From contig CANRMK010000038.1 of the NCBI GenBank assembly GCA_947631715.1, positions 1 to 11,143 on the forward strand: DNA of 11,143 nucleotides. Reading direction: 5' to 3'. The translations under genes and the position numbers were made by a program. This document shows, piece by piece, positions 1 through 8,192 of the stretch. The first letter of the stretch is position 1; each line of letters starts with the position of its first letter. The notes below the pieces were generated by a model. The model was not told the origin of the DNA and made no database searches. It saw only the letters and a program-made list of their open reading frames with translations. The DNA comes from an uncultured Acetatifactor sp. Its GTDB lineage: Bacteria > Bacillota > Clostridia > Lachnospirales > Lachnospiraceae.

Positions 1-39
1 GGTAACTCTGAAAAGCTTACTGTGGAATGAGGTTTTGAA

Positions 40-1677
40 ATGATCAGTGCAAACAATGTAACTTACCGCGTGGGCAAAAAAGCCCTGTTCGAGGACGTGA
101 ACATTAAGTTCACAGAGGGAAACTGCTACGGCCTGATAGGCGCCAACGGAGCCGGCAAATCCACCTTTTTAAAGATCCTGGCCGGCACGCTCGAGACGAC
201 AAAGGGCGATATCGTCATCACTCCCGGACAGCGCCTGTCCGTACTGGAACAGGATCACTTTAAATACGACGGCTATATCGTCATGGATACCGTGATCATG
301 GGCAACGAACGCCTGTATCAGATCAGGAACGAGAAGGACGCCATCTATGCAAAGGAGGACTTTTCCGATGAGGACGGGATCCGCGCCAGCGAGCTGGAGG
401 CGGAATTTGCGGAGATGGACGGCTGGGAGGCGGAATCCAATGCCGCCATGCTCCTGAACGGCCTGGGCATCGGCCCCGAGCTCCACTATTCCGCCATGAA
501 AGATCTGGACGGCAACATAAAGGTCAAGGTGCTGCTCGCCAAGGCCCTTTTCGGCAATCCCGACATTCTTCTCCTGGACGAGCCCACCAACCACCTGGAC
601 CTGGACGCCATCGCCTGGCTGGAGGAATTTCTGATAAACTTTGACAACACGGTCATCGTGGTGTCCCACGACCGCTATTTCCTGAACAAGGTCTGCACCT
701 ACACGGCGGATATCGACTATGGCAAGATCCAGCTCTATGCCGGCAACTATGATTTCTGGTATGAATCCAGCCAGCTTCTCATCAGACAGATGAAAGAGGC
801 CAACAAAAAGAAAGAGGAAAAGATAAAGGAACTGCAGGAATTCATTTCCCGCTTCTCCGCAAACGCCTCCAAGTCAAAGCAGGCCACTTCCAGAAAGCGC
901 GCCCTGGAAAAGATCGAGCTGGAGGAGATCAAGCCTTCCAGCAGGAAATACCCCTATATCGACTTCCGCCCCGACCGGGAGATCGGCAACGAAGTACTCA
1001 CTGTGGAGCATCTCTCAAAGACGATCAACGGGGAAAAGGTGCTGGACGACATCTCCTTTGTGGTGGGGCACGATGACAAGATCGCCTTTGTGGGCGGCCA
1101 GGAGCTGGCAAAGACCACTCTGTTCAAAATCCTGATGGGGGAGCTGGAGCCCGACGAGGGAAGCTATAAATGGGGCGTCACCACCTCCCAGGCCTATTTC
1201 CCCAAGGACAGTACAGGGGAATTTGACAACGACCTTACCATCACCGACTGGCTCACAGGCTACTCTCCCGTGAAAGACGTGACCTATGTGCGGGGCTTTT
1301 TGGGCCGTATGCTGTTCGCGGGGGAAGACGGCGTCAAAAAGGTCAAGGTCCTCTCCGGCGGCGAAAAGGTGCGCTGTCTCCTCTCCAAAATGATGATCAG
1401 CGGAGCCAACTGCCTGGTGCTGGACGAACCCACCAACCACCTGGACATGGAATCCATCACCGCCCTGAACAACGGGCTGATCAAATTCCCCGGCGTGGCG
1501 CTGTTCTCCTGCCATGACCATCAGTTCGTGGAGACTACTGCCAACCGCATTATGGAGCTTCTCCCGGGAGGAGGGCTGATCGACAAGATCACCACCTATG
1601 ACGAGTACCTCGCCAGCGATGAAATGGCAAGAAAACGCACTGTGTTCACAGCAGACAGGGAAGAGGAAGAAGACTGA
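40..1677 (+). CDS. ABC-F family ATPase, YbiT/YkpA-like, ribosome-associated type
   Basis: A soluble protein of 545 residues with two ABC ATPase domains in tandem and no membrane segment, the layout of ABC-F proteins that bind the ribosomal E site and modulate translation. Domain 1 has Walker A GANGAGKS (34-41), Walker B with DEPTNHLD (180-187) and switch His210. Its signature is degenerate (LDGNIK, 156-161), as in E. coli YbiT. The linker at about 241-310 is charged and contains RFSANASKSKQATSR (271-285), which closely resembles YbiT. Domain 2 has an intact signature LSGGEK (438-443) and DEPTNHLD (462-469), but its Walker A reads GGQELAKT (352-359), with Ala for the second Gly. GAGG seven bases before the ATG supports the start. 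The stop overlaps the next start by one base, so the two genes are probably co-transcribed. The subfamily is inferred from motifs. Nothing indicates an antibiotic-resistance ABC-F, and the exact cellular role is uncertain. Confidence 0.93.
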   Translation: MISANNVTYRVGKKALFEDVNIKFTEGNCYGLIGANGAGKSTFLKILAGTLETTKGDIVITPGQRLSVLEQDHFKYDGYIVMDTVIMGNERLYQIRNEKDAIYAKEDFSDEDGIRASELEAEFAEMDGWEAESNAAMLLNGLGIGPELHYSAMKDLDGNIKVKVLLAKALFGNPDILLLDEPTNHLDLDAIAWLEEFLINFDNTVIVVSHDRYFLNKVCTYTADIDYGKIQLYAGNYDFWYESSQLLIRQMKEANKKKEEKIKELQEFISRFSANASKSKQATSRKRALEKIELEEIKPSSRKYPYIDFRPDREIGNEVLTVEHLSKTINGEKVLDDISFVVGHDDKIAFVGGQELAKTTLFKILMGELEPDEGSYKWGVTTSQAYFPKDSTGEFDNDLTITDWLTGYSPVKDVTYVRGFLGRMLFAGEDGVKKVKVLSGGEKVRCLLSKMMISGANCLVLDEPTNHLDMESITALNNGLIKFPGVALFSCHDHQFVETTANRIMELLPGGGLIDKITTYDEYLASDEMARKRTVFTADREEEED

Positions 1678-2597
1678 TGAGACCCATAGATCTCCATGTA
1701 CACTCCAATTATTCGGACGGCACCCTCTCCCCCGCAGAGCTGGTGGAGCTTGCCCTCCGAAAGGGGCTCGCCGCATTTGCCCTCACCGACCACGATACAG
1801 TGGACGGACTGGAGGAAGCCATGCGGTATGCGGCTGAATTCAGCGCCGCACAAAAGGGCTCTTCGCCGGGAGGCGAAAAAGATACCGAGAGCGCCTCTTT
1901 GGCCGCAGTGCCGGAGGTGGTGCCCGGGATAGAGCTGTCCTCCGAATATCAGGGAAAAGACATCCATGTGGTGGGGCTGTATATTGATTTCCGAAGCCCC
2001 GCTTTTCAGGACAGGCTGAAAGGCTTTGTGGATTCCCGCACTGAGCGGAACCGGAAAATGTGCGCTCTCCTGAGCCGGGCGGGCATACCCGTCACTTATG
2101 AAGAGCTTCTGGAGGCATACCCGGACTCCGTGATCACCAGGGCCCATTATGCCGGATATATGCTTCAGAAAGGATATGTGAAGAGCAGGCAGGAAGCCTT
2201 TGAACGCTATATCGGGGACAACGCCCCCTGCTATATCCCCCGGGAAAAGATCACGCCCGCTCAGGCGGTACAGCTGATCCTGCAGGCGGGCGGCGCGCCG
2301 GTGCTGGCGCATCCCATTCTCTACCACATGAGCGAAGAACAGCTGGATTCCCTGACCGGAGAGCTGAGGGAGGCCGGGCTGATGGGGATCGAGGCGGTAT
2401 ACACCACCTACAGCGCCGCAGATGAACGCAGGATCCGCGCTCTGGCCTCCAAATACGACCTGTTCTTAAGCGGCGGCAGTGACTTCCACGGCGCCAACAA
2501 GCCGGGGATCGATCTGGGTTCCGGTCTCGGAAATCTGTTCGTGCCCTTTGAGTTTCTGCAGGACATCAAAAAGCGCATGGGCATCCGGCAGGGATAA
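1677..2597 (+). CDS. PHP-domain metal-dependent phosphoesterase (YciV/RNase AM-like)
   Basis: A protein of 306 residues with the full set of PHP metal-binding motifs: DLHVHS (H7, H9) with D14, LTDHDT (D38, H39), GIELSS (E86), H97, RAHYA (H157), LAHP (H212) and GSDFHG (D269, H271). This set matches the COG0613 group. Characterised members include E. coli YciV (RNase AM, 5'-3' trimming of RNA ends) and a 3',5'-nucleoside bisphosphate phosphatase. The likely activity is metal-dependent hydrolysis of phosphate esters on nucleotides or RNA 5' ends in the cytoplasm; the substrate cannot be fixed from sequence. A low-complexity stretch at about residues 55-80 looks like a loop insertion in the usual fold. 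The ATG shares its A with the upstream TGA stop (TGATG), so translation is probably coupled to the ABC-F gene. The gene ends convergently with the minus-strand block. Confidence 0.9.
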   Translation: MRPIDLHVHSNYSDGTLSPAELVELALRKGLAAFALTDHDTVDGLEEAMRYAAEFSAAQKGSSPGGEKDTESASLAAVPEVVPGIELSSEYQGKDIHVVGLYIDFRSPAFQDRLKGFVDSRTERNRKMCALLSRAGIPVTYEELLEAYPDSVITRAHYAGYMLQKGYVKSRQEAFERYIGDNAPCYIPREKITPAQAVQLILQAGGAPVLAHPILYHMSEEQLDSLTGELREAGLMGIEAVYTTYSAADERRIRALASKYDLFLSGGSDFHGANKPGIDLGSGLGNLFVPFEFLQDIKKRMGIRQG

Positions 2598-2604
2598 GAG
2601 GGAT

Positions 2605-2656
2605 AAGTTTGAAGACAAACTTTCAAATTTTGATCGGTATGCGTGCTGAAGCACGC
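2605..2656. other. Hairpin pair between convergent genes, possible weak bidirectional terminator
   Basis: The 85-base gap between the PHP gene and the acidic small gene holds two perfect short inverted repeats. The first is AAGTTTG/CAAACTT (2605-2611 and 2616-2622, loop AAGA), followed by TCAAATTTT on the plus strand. The second is GCGTGCT/AGCACGC (2641-2647 and 2650-2656, two-base spacer). The first, with its short T run, could act as a weak terminator for the plus-strand pair. Neither has a convincing U-tract for the minus strand. The position at a convergent junction makes termination plausible, but this is inference. Confidence 0.4.
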
Positions 2657-2682
2657 CAGGGGCGTAAGTATGATCGTCCGGC

Positions 2683-2946
2683 TCAGCCCTGGACGATGAG
2701 ATATCTGCCGTCCCCCACGTCGAACACTTCATCCGCGGAGAGGATCTCTTGGTCCACGGCGCCCTCCAGGTCAACGCCCTCTTCCTCAAAGTATTCGATC
2801 ACCTCATCCACAGAATCCACGACCACCGCCATGCATTCTTCCAGAAAGTCCTCCGCTTCCTCGAGCGTCTCGGCTACTTTTTCAGGAAACAGCTGAAGCT
2901 GATTTTCCAGGAAGCACTCCAATACCTCGTCATCATATTCCCGCAT
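2683..2946 (-). CDS. Small highly acidic hypothetical protein (87 aa)
   Basis: I do not recognise a characterised family. The protein has 29 Asp/Glu against only 3 Lys/Arg, a predicted net charge near -26. It has no signal peptide or membrane segment, and alternating acidic and hydrophobic residues that suggest helices through about residue 60. The C-terminal part (ILSADEVFDVGDGRYLIVQG) looks like a short beta segment. Coding status is well supported: AAAGGAG (2953-2959 on the plus strand) lies six bases before the ATG, and the reading frame is same-strand and last in the minus-strand block, 66 bases after the HAD gene. Such acidic proteins can be nucleic-acid mimics, metal or protein binders, but nothing here decides between these. 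Confidence 0.72.
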   Translation of the reverse strand: MREYDDEVLECFLENQLQLFPEKVAETLEEAEDFLEECMAVVVDSVDEVIEYFEEEGVDLEGAVDQEILSADEVFDVGDGRYLIVQG

Positions 2947-3012
2947 AGATTTCTCCTTTCTCCGCCTGTCTTTCCCAAAAGCCGGAACTGCCGCCCGGGC
3001 CGTGTTCCCTGC

Positions 3013-3669
3013 TCAAAAGGCCAAATAGTCCAGCACCTGTGAGGGGTGTTCGATCACCGCGTCCGCGCCGCCCCCCTTAAGCTCCTCCCGGTCGCGGAAG
3101 CCCCATAAGGCCCCCAGCGTAAACGCGCCCGCTCTCTTTCCTGTCTTCATATCTGTAGCGGTATCCCCCAGATAGAGGATATCCTCCGCAGTCAGCCCGA
3201 AAACGTCCAGGATCCGGAACACGCCCTCCGGACTTGGCTTGATGGCGATCCCCTCCTGCTGCCCCTGGATAAAGTCAAAACAACCCTTTCCAAACAGTGT
3301 CTCCACCACAGACACGCTCTCCTCGTGAGGTTTGTTTGAAAGCACGGCGATCCGCAGGCCTTTTTCTTTCAGATCCCGGAGCAGCTGAGGGATCCCCTCA
3401 TAGGGCTTCACCTGATACATGCAGTTCTCCCGAAAGATCTCCCGGTATGCGGCATAAGCCTCCTCAAAATGCGCCGGATCCTCATCGCCTCCTGCCGCCA
3501 ATGCCCGCCGGATCAGGTTTGCAGCGCCGTCCCCCACAAAATATTGATACTGCCGCTGCGTAAAAGGCCCGCAGCCAAAAGGGCCCACCGCCCGGTCCGC
3601 ACAGTATTTGATGCTGGCTATGGTATCGGACAGTGTGCCGTCCAGGTCAAAGATCACAGCTTTCTTCAT
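3013..3669 (-). CDS. HAD-superfamily phosphatase, phosphoglycolate phosphatase-like
   Basis: A protein of 218 residues, the usual length for the Gph/PGP branch of HAD hydrolases. Motif I is DLDGTL, with nucleophile D8 and acid/base D10. The alpha-helical cap follows at about 15-85 and contains FVGDGA (44-49). Motif II is SNKPHE (111-116), motif III is K144 in KPSPEG, and motif IV is GDTATDM (168-174). It probably dephosphorylates a small phosphorylated metabolite such as 2-phosphoglycolate in the cytoplasm; pyrophosphatase (PpaX-like) or nucleotidase activity is also possible because the branch has varied substrates. Its ATG overlaps the maf stop (ATGA), and a GGAGAA motif inside the end of maf serves as ribosome-binding site, indicating translational coupling. 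It pairs naturally with maf as another housecleaning enzyme. Confidence 0.88.
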   Translation of the reverse strand: MKKAVIFDLDGTLSDTIASIKYCADRAVGPFGCGPFTQRQYQYFVGDGAANLIRRALAAGGDEDPAHFEEAYAAYREIFRENCMYQVKPYEGIPQLLRDLKEKGLRIAVLSNKPHEESVSVVETLFGKGCFDFIQGQQEGIAIKPSPEGVFRILDVFGLTAEDILYLGDTATDMKTGKRAGAFTLGALWGFRDREELKGGGADAVIEHPSQVLDYLAF

Positions 3670-4343
3670 GACGCTTCTCCTCCCTCATTCCTCCTCACAG
3701 CGGCGCACCCGGCTTCCTCCAGCCACTCCTTTGCCTCCTGGTACAGTCTCCCTGCGGGGAGTCCCACCACATTGTTATAGTCTCCGTCGATCCGCTCCAC
3801 ATACCTGGCAAACAGTCCCTGGATCCCGTATGCTCCCGCCTTGTCAAGAGGATCCCCTGTGGACACGTAAAAGAGGATCTCCTCCCGGGACAGGGGGAAG
3901 AAATGCACCTCTGTCCTTTCGTGGAACGTTCTGCACTCCGTTCTCACCGGACAAGCTCTTCCCTCTTCCGCCTTTCCCCCGGAGGCCCCTTTTTCCCGCC
4001 CCGGCCGGTAAAGCAGCGTCACGCCCGTATAAACGGAATGTTCCCTGCCGGACAGCTCTCCCAGCATTTCCGCCGCGTCCCTGCTGTCTTTGGGCTTTCC
4101 CAGAATCCTGTCCCCCAAAGCGACCACCGTGTCCGCGCCGATCACCAGGACGGCCTCCTCCCCGGGTTCCAATCCGGACAGTACCGCCTCCGCCTTCCGC
4201 CGTGACAGCTTCTCCACCAGATCCGCGGGGCCCGCTGCGGCCACGTTTTCATCTGCATCGCTCACTCTGACCTCAAATTGCAATCCGATCTGTTCCAGCA
4301 GCTCCCGTCTTCTGGGAGATGCCGATGCCAATATGATCCTCAT
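3666..4343 (-). CDS. maf: Maf family nucleoside triphosphate pyrophosphatase
   Basis: Maf proteins hydrolyse non-canonical or excess nucleoside triphosphates (dTTP, UTP or modified bases, depending on subgroup) to the monophosphate and pyrophosphate. Family motifs are clear; numbering from the GTG is SASPRR (8-13), GADTVV (71-76), KAGAYGIQG (170-178) and ERIDGDYNNVVGLP (185-198). The protein is about 30 residues longer than the usual 190, mostly because of a Gly/Lys/Glu-rich insertion at about 114-143 between TLLYRPG and the TEVHF strand. I prefer the ATG at 4343: GAGGTGG lies just before it and the family normally begins at that Met. A GTG at 4349 would add two residues but has poor spacing. 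It overlaps the HAD gene by four bases and follows ppk1 by about 65 bases, so it is probably part of the same operon. Confidence 0.92.
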   Translation of the reverse strand: MRIILASASPRRRELLEQIGLQFEVRVSDADENVAAAGPADLVEKLSRRKAEAVLSGLEPGEEAVLVIGADTVVALGDRILGKPKDSRDAAEMLGELSGREHSVYTGVTLLYRPGREKGASGGKAEEGRACPVRTECRTFHERTEVHFFPLSREEILFYVSTGDPLDKAGAYGIQGLFARYVERIDGDYNNVVGLPAGRLYQEAKEWLEEAGCAAVRRNEGGEAS

Positions 4344-4408
4344 TTCCACCTCACCCTATAGCCGGCCTTCCTCGATCCGGACTTCTTCCTCTCCGTCAGG
4401 CCCTTTCC

Positions 4409-6538
4409 CTAGCGGTGGGTCTCCGGCGTAAAAGTCCTGGTGGCCGGTCCCGCGTCCGAAGTCAGTTTCCCCGCATACTCCACCGCCTCCCGGCAGAATT
4501 CCGCCTGTGCCCTGAACGGAGCCTTTCCTCTTCTGTCAGGATGCTCATAGCTTCCGTCAGGCTGCAGAACGGCTGCTTTCTCGTTGTCCTCCAGCAGACA
4601 GTCCAGAATATGCACCAGCTTTTCTTTCAGGTCCGGGTTGTCTATGGGGAACAGGATCTCCACCCGGCGCTCCAGATTCCGGGGCATCCAGTCCGCGCTG
4701 CCGCAGTAGATCTCATACCGCTCATCGTTCTCAAAATAGAAGATCCGGCTGTGCTCCAGGAAATTGCCCACGATGGAGCGCACGGTGATATTTTCGCTGA
4801 CTCCCCTGATCCCCACTTTCAGACAGCAGATCCCCCTGACGATCAGGTCGATCTTTACGCCGACGCTGCCTGCCTTATACAGGGCTTCGATGATATCCTT
4901 GTCGCAGAGGGAATTCATTTTTGCGATAATGCGCGCAGGCCGTCCCTCCAGGGCATATCGGCGCTCTCTGTCGATCAGATACAGGAATTTGTCCTTCAGC
5001 CACAGAGGCGCCAGGGAAAGCCTGTTCCACACTAACGGCTCCGAATAGCCGGACAGCATGTTGAATACGGCCGTGGCGTCCTCACCGATGGCCTCGGAAC
5101 AGGTGAGCAGGCCGATATCCGTGTAGAGCTTTGCGGTGGCATCATTGTAATTTCCCGTTCCCAGGTGCACATACCGCCTGATGCCGTCCTCCTCCCGGCG
5201 GACCACAAGCGTGATCTTGCAGTGGGTCTTTAACCCCACCAGTCCGTAGATCACATGGCATCCCGCTTTCTCCAGCATCTTTGCCCAGACGATGTTATTT
5301 TCCTCGTCGAAACGCGCTTTCAGCTCCACCAGCACCGTGACCTGCTTGCCGTTTTCCGCCGCCAGGGCCAGCGCCTTGATGATAGGCGAATTGCCGCTTA
5401 CGCGGTACAGAGTCTGCTTGATCGCCAGCACCTCCGGATCCCTGGCCGCCTGGCGGATAAAGTCCACTACCGGCTCAAAGGTCTGATACGGGTGATGAAG
5501 CAGAATGTCTCCCTTTCTAATCTCATCGAACAGGTCGCAGCCTGCCGGCAGCTGCGGTACGGGCTGGGGCGTGTAGCCGGGGCTCTTCAGGTGATCGAAG
5601 CCCTCCAGTCCGTACATCTTCATCAGCACTGTCAGATCCAGAGGCCCGTCGATCTTATAGATATAGGATTCGTCGATATGCAGCTCCTCCCGCAGGATCT
5701 TTAACAGCCGCTTGTCCATGCCGGCCTCCACCTCCAGGCGGATCGCCTCTCCCCACTGGCGCTTCTTTAACACCCTTTCGATCTCTTTTAAAAGGTCCGC
5801 CGCCTCGTCCTCCTCAATGGTCAGGTCGGCATTGCGCATGATGCGGTAGGGATGGGCGCACACGATATCGTAATTCAGGAACAGCTTATGCATATTGCGC
5901 TCGATGATCTCCTCCAGGAGAATGAGCTTCCTGCTTTTGTCATGGGACGGCAGCTGCACAATGCGGCTCAAGACTCCGGGCACCTGGACCGTGGCGAAAT
6001 CCATCTCTCCCTTGCCGCCCTTCTTCTGCACCAGCGCTGCGATATTCAGCGTCTTGTTCCGGATCAGCGGAAAGGGCCTGGAGGAATCCAGAGCCATGGG
6101 CGTCAGGACCGGATACACGTTCTCCTCAAAGTACCTGTCCACAAAGTCCGCTTCCTCCTCCGTCAACTCCTCGTGCTGCCTGATGACCTGCAGCCCGTTC
6201 TGGCGCAGCTGGGGCACCAGGGAGCGGTTGTAGGTGGAATACTGGAGCTCCACCAGCTGATGGATCGCCTTGTCCAGAAGCTGCAGCTGTTCCGCCGGCT
6301 TCAGTCCTGCAATATCCGGTTTGTCGTACTTTGCATTGACCATATCCTGCAGGGAGGCCACACGTATCATGAAGAACTCGTCCAGGTTGGAGGCAGTAAT
6401 GCTTAAGAATTTCAGTCTGTCGAACAGCGGTATGCTCTTATCCCTGGCCTCGTTCAGCACCCTGTGGTCAAAAAGGACCCAGCTCAGCTCCCTGTTGCTG
6501 TAATATTTCGGATCGCCGTATTCATTCTTCTCTGCCAT
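4409..6538 (-). CDS. ppk1: Polyphosphate kinase 1
   Basis: PPK1 reversibly transfers the gamma phosphate of ATP to a growing inorganic polyphosphate chain. The protein has 709 residues, close to the family norm, and the expected order: N-terminal domain (YYSNRELSWVLFDHRVL at 12-28), head domain, then two phospholipase-D-like C-terminal domains. The phospho-histidine is H439 in KTHCK. Conserved H458 lies in YVHLGTGNYN and H596 in LEHSRIFYFEN. The 439-458 and 439-596 spacings match those of H435, H454 and H592 in the E. coli enzyme. The last 50 residues are less conserved. The ATG at 6538 has only a weak, distant AAAGGA before it. It follows ppx by 57 bases, the classic polyphosphate synthesis/degradation pair. 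Membrane association is known for PPK1, but no membrane segment is visible. Confidence 0.96.
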   Translation of the reverse strand: MAEKNEYGDPKYYSNRELSWVLFDHRVLNEARDKSIPLFDRLKFLSITASNLDEFFMIRVASLQDMVNAKYDKPDIAGLKPAEQLQLLDKAIHQLVELQYSTYNRSLVPQLRQNGLQVIRQHEELTEEEADFVDRYFEENVYPVLTPMALDSSRPFPLIRNKTLNIAALVQKKGGKGEMDFATVQVPGVLSRIVQLPSHDKSRKLILLEEIIERNMHKLFLNYDIVCAHPYRIMRNADLTIEEDEAADLLKEIERVLKKRQWGEAIRLEVEAGMDKRLLKILREELHIDESYIYKIDGPLDLTVLMKMYGLEGFDHLKSPGYTPQPVPQLPAGCDLFDEIRKGDILLHHPYQTFEPVVDFIRQAARDPEVLAIKQTLYRVSGNSPIIKALALAAENGKQVTVLVELKARFDEENNIVWAKMLEKAGCHVIYGLVGLKTHCKITLVVRREEDGIRRYVHLGTGNYNDATAKLYTDIGLLTCSEAIGEDATAVFNMLSGYSEPLVWNRLSLAPLWLKDKFLYLIDRERRYALEGRPARIIAKMNSLCDKDIIEALYKAGSVGVKIDLIVRGICCLKVGIRGVSENITVRSIVGNFLEHSRIFYFENDERYEIYCGSADWMPRNLERRVEILFPIDNPDLKEKLVHILDCLLEDNEKAAVLQPDGSYEHPDRRGKAPFRAQAEFCREAVEYAGKLTSDAGPATRTFTPETHR

Positions 6539-6595
6539 GTCTCGCTGTCATTCCTTTCCCGTCCGCAGCTTTTTTCCTGCGCCGGTCTTATAGTC

Positions 6596-8131
6596 TTATA
6601 GATTTTTATGCTGCTTCAGCACAGGCTCCACACTGAAGACCTCCTTGAAAAAGGCTTCTTTCATGGCGAAAAATCCCTTTTCCAGAGTAATGTCCTCCTG
6701 CGTATCGACCGTAAGGACCAGCCTGTTGTCCTTTAGCGACGCTTTCAGGCCCGTGAGCTTCTGTTTATGGCTCCGGTCCAGCCCGGTGGCCAGCCGCAGA
6801 ATGGCCGTCAGCTTGGCCACGATCAAAAAGGAGTCCTGATCCAGGCCGCTGGAGCCTGACTGTTGTCCGTAATACACGAATCTGCTGTAGTTGAAACGCG
6901 CCACATTGGCCACGATCTCCCTCTCCAGGTGGGAGAGGCCGATGATCTCCGTGGCCATAATGATCTGATAGGAATTTTCCCCGATGTTGACCATGCTAAT
7001 GTATTTGCCGCAGTCGTGGAGGATAGAGGCCAGCCTCAGATACAGGCGCTCTCTCCTGCCCAGCCCGTGGATCTTTTTCATGCTGTCAAAGATCGTGGTA
7101 GTGATATTTTCCAGCGTCTCCGACCTCTTTTTGCTCCCCATATAGCGCTTGCTGATGCTGGTGGCGCAGGCCACAATGTCTTTCTCAAAGTCATGCTCCC
7201 CCTGAAGAAGCCCGGCTTTTTCCGCATATTCGTAAGCAATGCCGTCGCAGAGCGCAGCGCCCGGCGCCCAGATGTGCCTTGCTCCCATCAGCTCTGCGAT
7301 CCGCTCCACCAGCAGGGCGCTGATGAACACCAGCGGGACTTTCTCCTCGGGAATGCCCATGGCAAGCGCCGCCTGGGTCGTGCTGCCGTTCCGGATCAGG
7401 TGTCTCACCGCCGTGTAATCAGCAGTCTCCAACGTGGCTTTGACGCCGTGCCTGCGCACCATCAGCGGAGAGATATAATCGTCCATGACGATCAGGTTCT
7501 GGATCTCCCGATCCTTTAAGTACAGCTTTTTATAGATGGACAGCTGCGCCATGGCCATCTCGTCTATGAGCATTTCCACCTGGGAGCTCCTGGCGGAGAA
7601 ACGGTTAATATATTCCTGCAGCCTCAGCACTCCCAGCCTGAGATTCTGAGTGGACACAAGTGTGTCGTTGTCAAAAAGCGATAATTGTATGCTTCCGCCT
7701 CCGATATCCACGATTGCCGTCTTTTCCTCGATGATCCTGCTGAAGTTCTCCCCTCTGGAGGCGATCGCCTTATACCCCAGGAAACGCTGTTCGGAATTGC
7801 TCAGCACATCCACCCTGATCCCTGTGCGCTGGGCGATCTGGTCCTGGACAATGGTGGTGTTCTCCGTCTCCCGAATGGCGCTGGTCCCATAGGCTTTGCA
7901 GCTGTCCGCCTTATAGGCATGCATTTTTTCGGAGAATTCGCTCAGGGCGCGGCAGAGCTCATCCATCTTTTCGTTTGAGATCTTGCCGTTGAAATAGGTA
8001 TCCGTTCCCAGATCCAGACGCTTCTGGATACAGTCCACCTCTTTCATATTTCCTTTCCCGGTAAATTCAAATATCTTCATGGTCAGCTCAAAGCTGCCCA
8101 CATCTATGGCCGCAAATATCCTGCTGCCCAC
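6596..8131 (-). CDS. ppx: Ppx/GppA family exopolyphosphatase with C-terminal HD-type domain
   Basis: This enzyme family removes terminal phosphates from polyphosphate, or converts pppGpp to ppGpp. The protein has 511 residues with an ASKHA-fold phosphatase at about 1-310: AAIDVGSFELTMKIFEF (7-23), YGTSAIRETENT (81-92), a probable catalytic Glu in SNSEQRF (E114) and DIGGGS (142-147). The rest is an HD-like domain with LHDCGK (H372, D373) and a later H401 and D452, as in long Ppx proteins. It begins with GTG, supported by AAAGGAGG nine bases upstream. It lies 61 bases after the DUF815 gene and just before ppk1, so polyphosphate turnover is more likely than a purely pppGpp role, though both are possible. 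N-terminal motifs are somewhat divergent (VGSFELTMKI where many members have VGSNS-type sequence). Confidence 0.92.
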   Translation of the reverse strand: MGSRIFAAIDVGSFELTMKIFEFTGKGNMKEVDCIQKRLDLGTDTYFNGKISNEKMDELCRALSEFSEKMHAYKADSCKAYGTSAIRETENTTIVQDQIAQRTGIRVDVLSNSEQRFLGYKAIASRGENFSRIIEEKTAIVDIGGGSIQLSLFDNDTLVSTQNLRLGVLRLQEYINRFSARSSQVEMLIDEMAMAQLSIYKKLYLKDREIQNLIVMDDYISPLMVRRHGVKATLETADYTAVRHLIRNGSTTQAALAMGIPEEKVPLVFISALLVERIAELMGARHIWAPGAALCDGIAYEYAEKAGLLQGEHDFEKDIVACATSISKRYMGSKKRSETLENITTTIFDSMKKIHGLGRRERLYLRLASILHDCGKYISMVNIGENSYQIIMATEIIGLSHLEREIVANVARFNYSRFVYYGQQSGSSGLDQDSFLIVAKLTAILRLATGLDRSHKQKLTGLKASLKDNRLVLTVDTQEDITLEKGFFAMKEAFFKEVFSVEPVLKQHKNL

Positions 8132-8140
8132 TGGTATGCG

Positions 8141-8148
8141 CCTCCTTT
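8141..8148 (-). promoter_or_regulatory. Ribosome-binding site that fixes the GTG start of ppx
   Basis: The minus strand reads AAAGGAGG here, nine bases before the GTG at 8131-8129. No ATG in the same frame is as well placed, and the family N-terminus (G-x-R-x-F-A-A-I-D) begins directly after this GTG, so the non-ATG start is well supported. Confidence 0.8.
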
Positions 8149-8192
8149 ATATGTAACTGTGTCCCCTGCCTCCGCACCGTTTTGGCTGCGGA

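Noticed and set aside
40..1677. ABC-F antibiotic-resistance protein, or a pseudogene because of altered Walker and signature motifs
   Set aside because: The linker and overall motif pattern match the YbiT/YkpA housekeeping type, and the frame is full length. The degenerate first signature is also seen in E. coli YbiT.
4347..4349. GTG as the start of maf
   Set aside because: It lies inside the GAGGTGG ribosome-binding motif, and the ATG at 4343 has better spacing and matches the usual family N-terminus.
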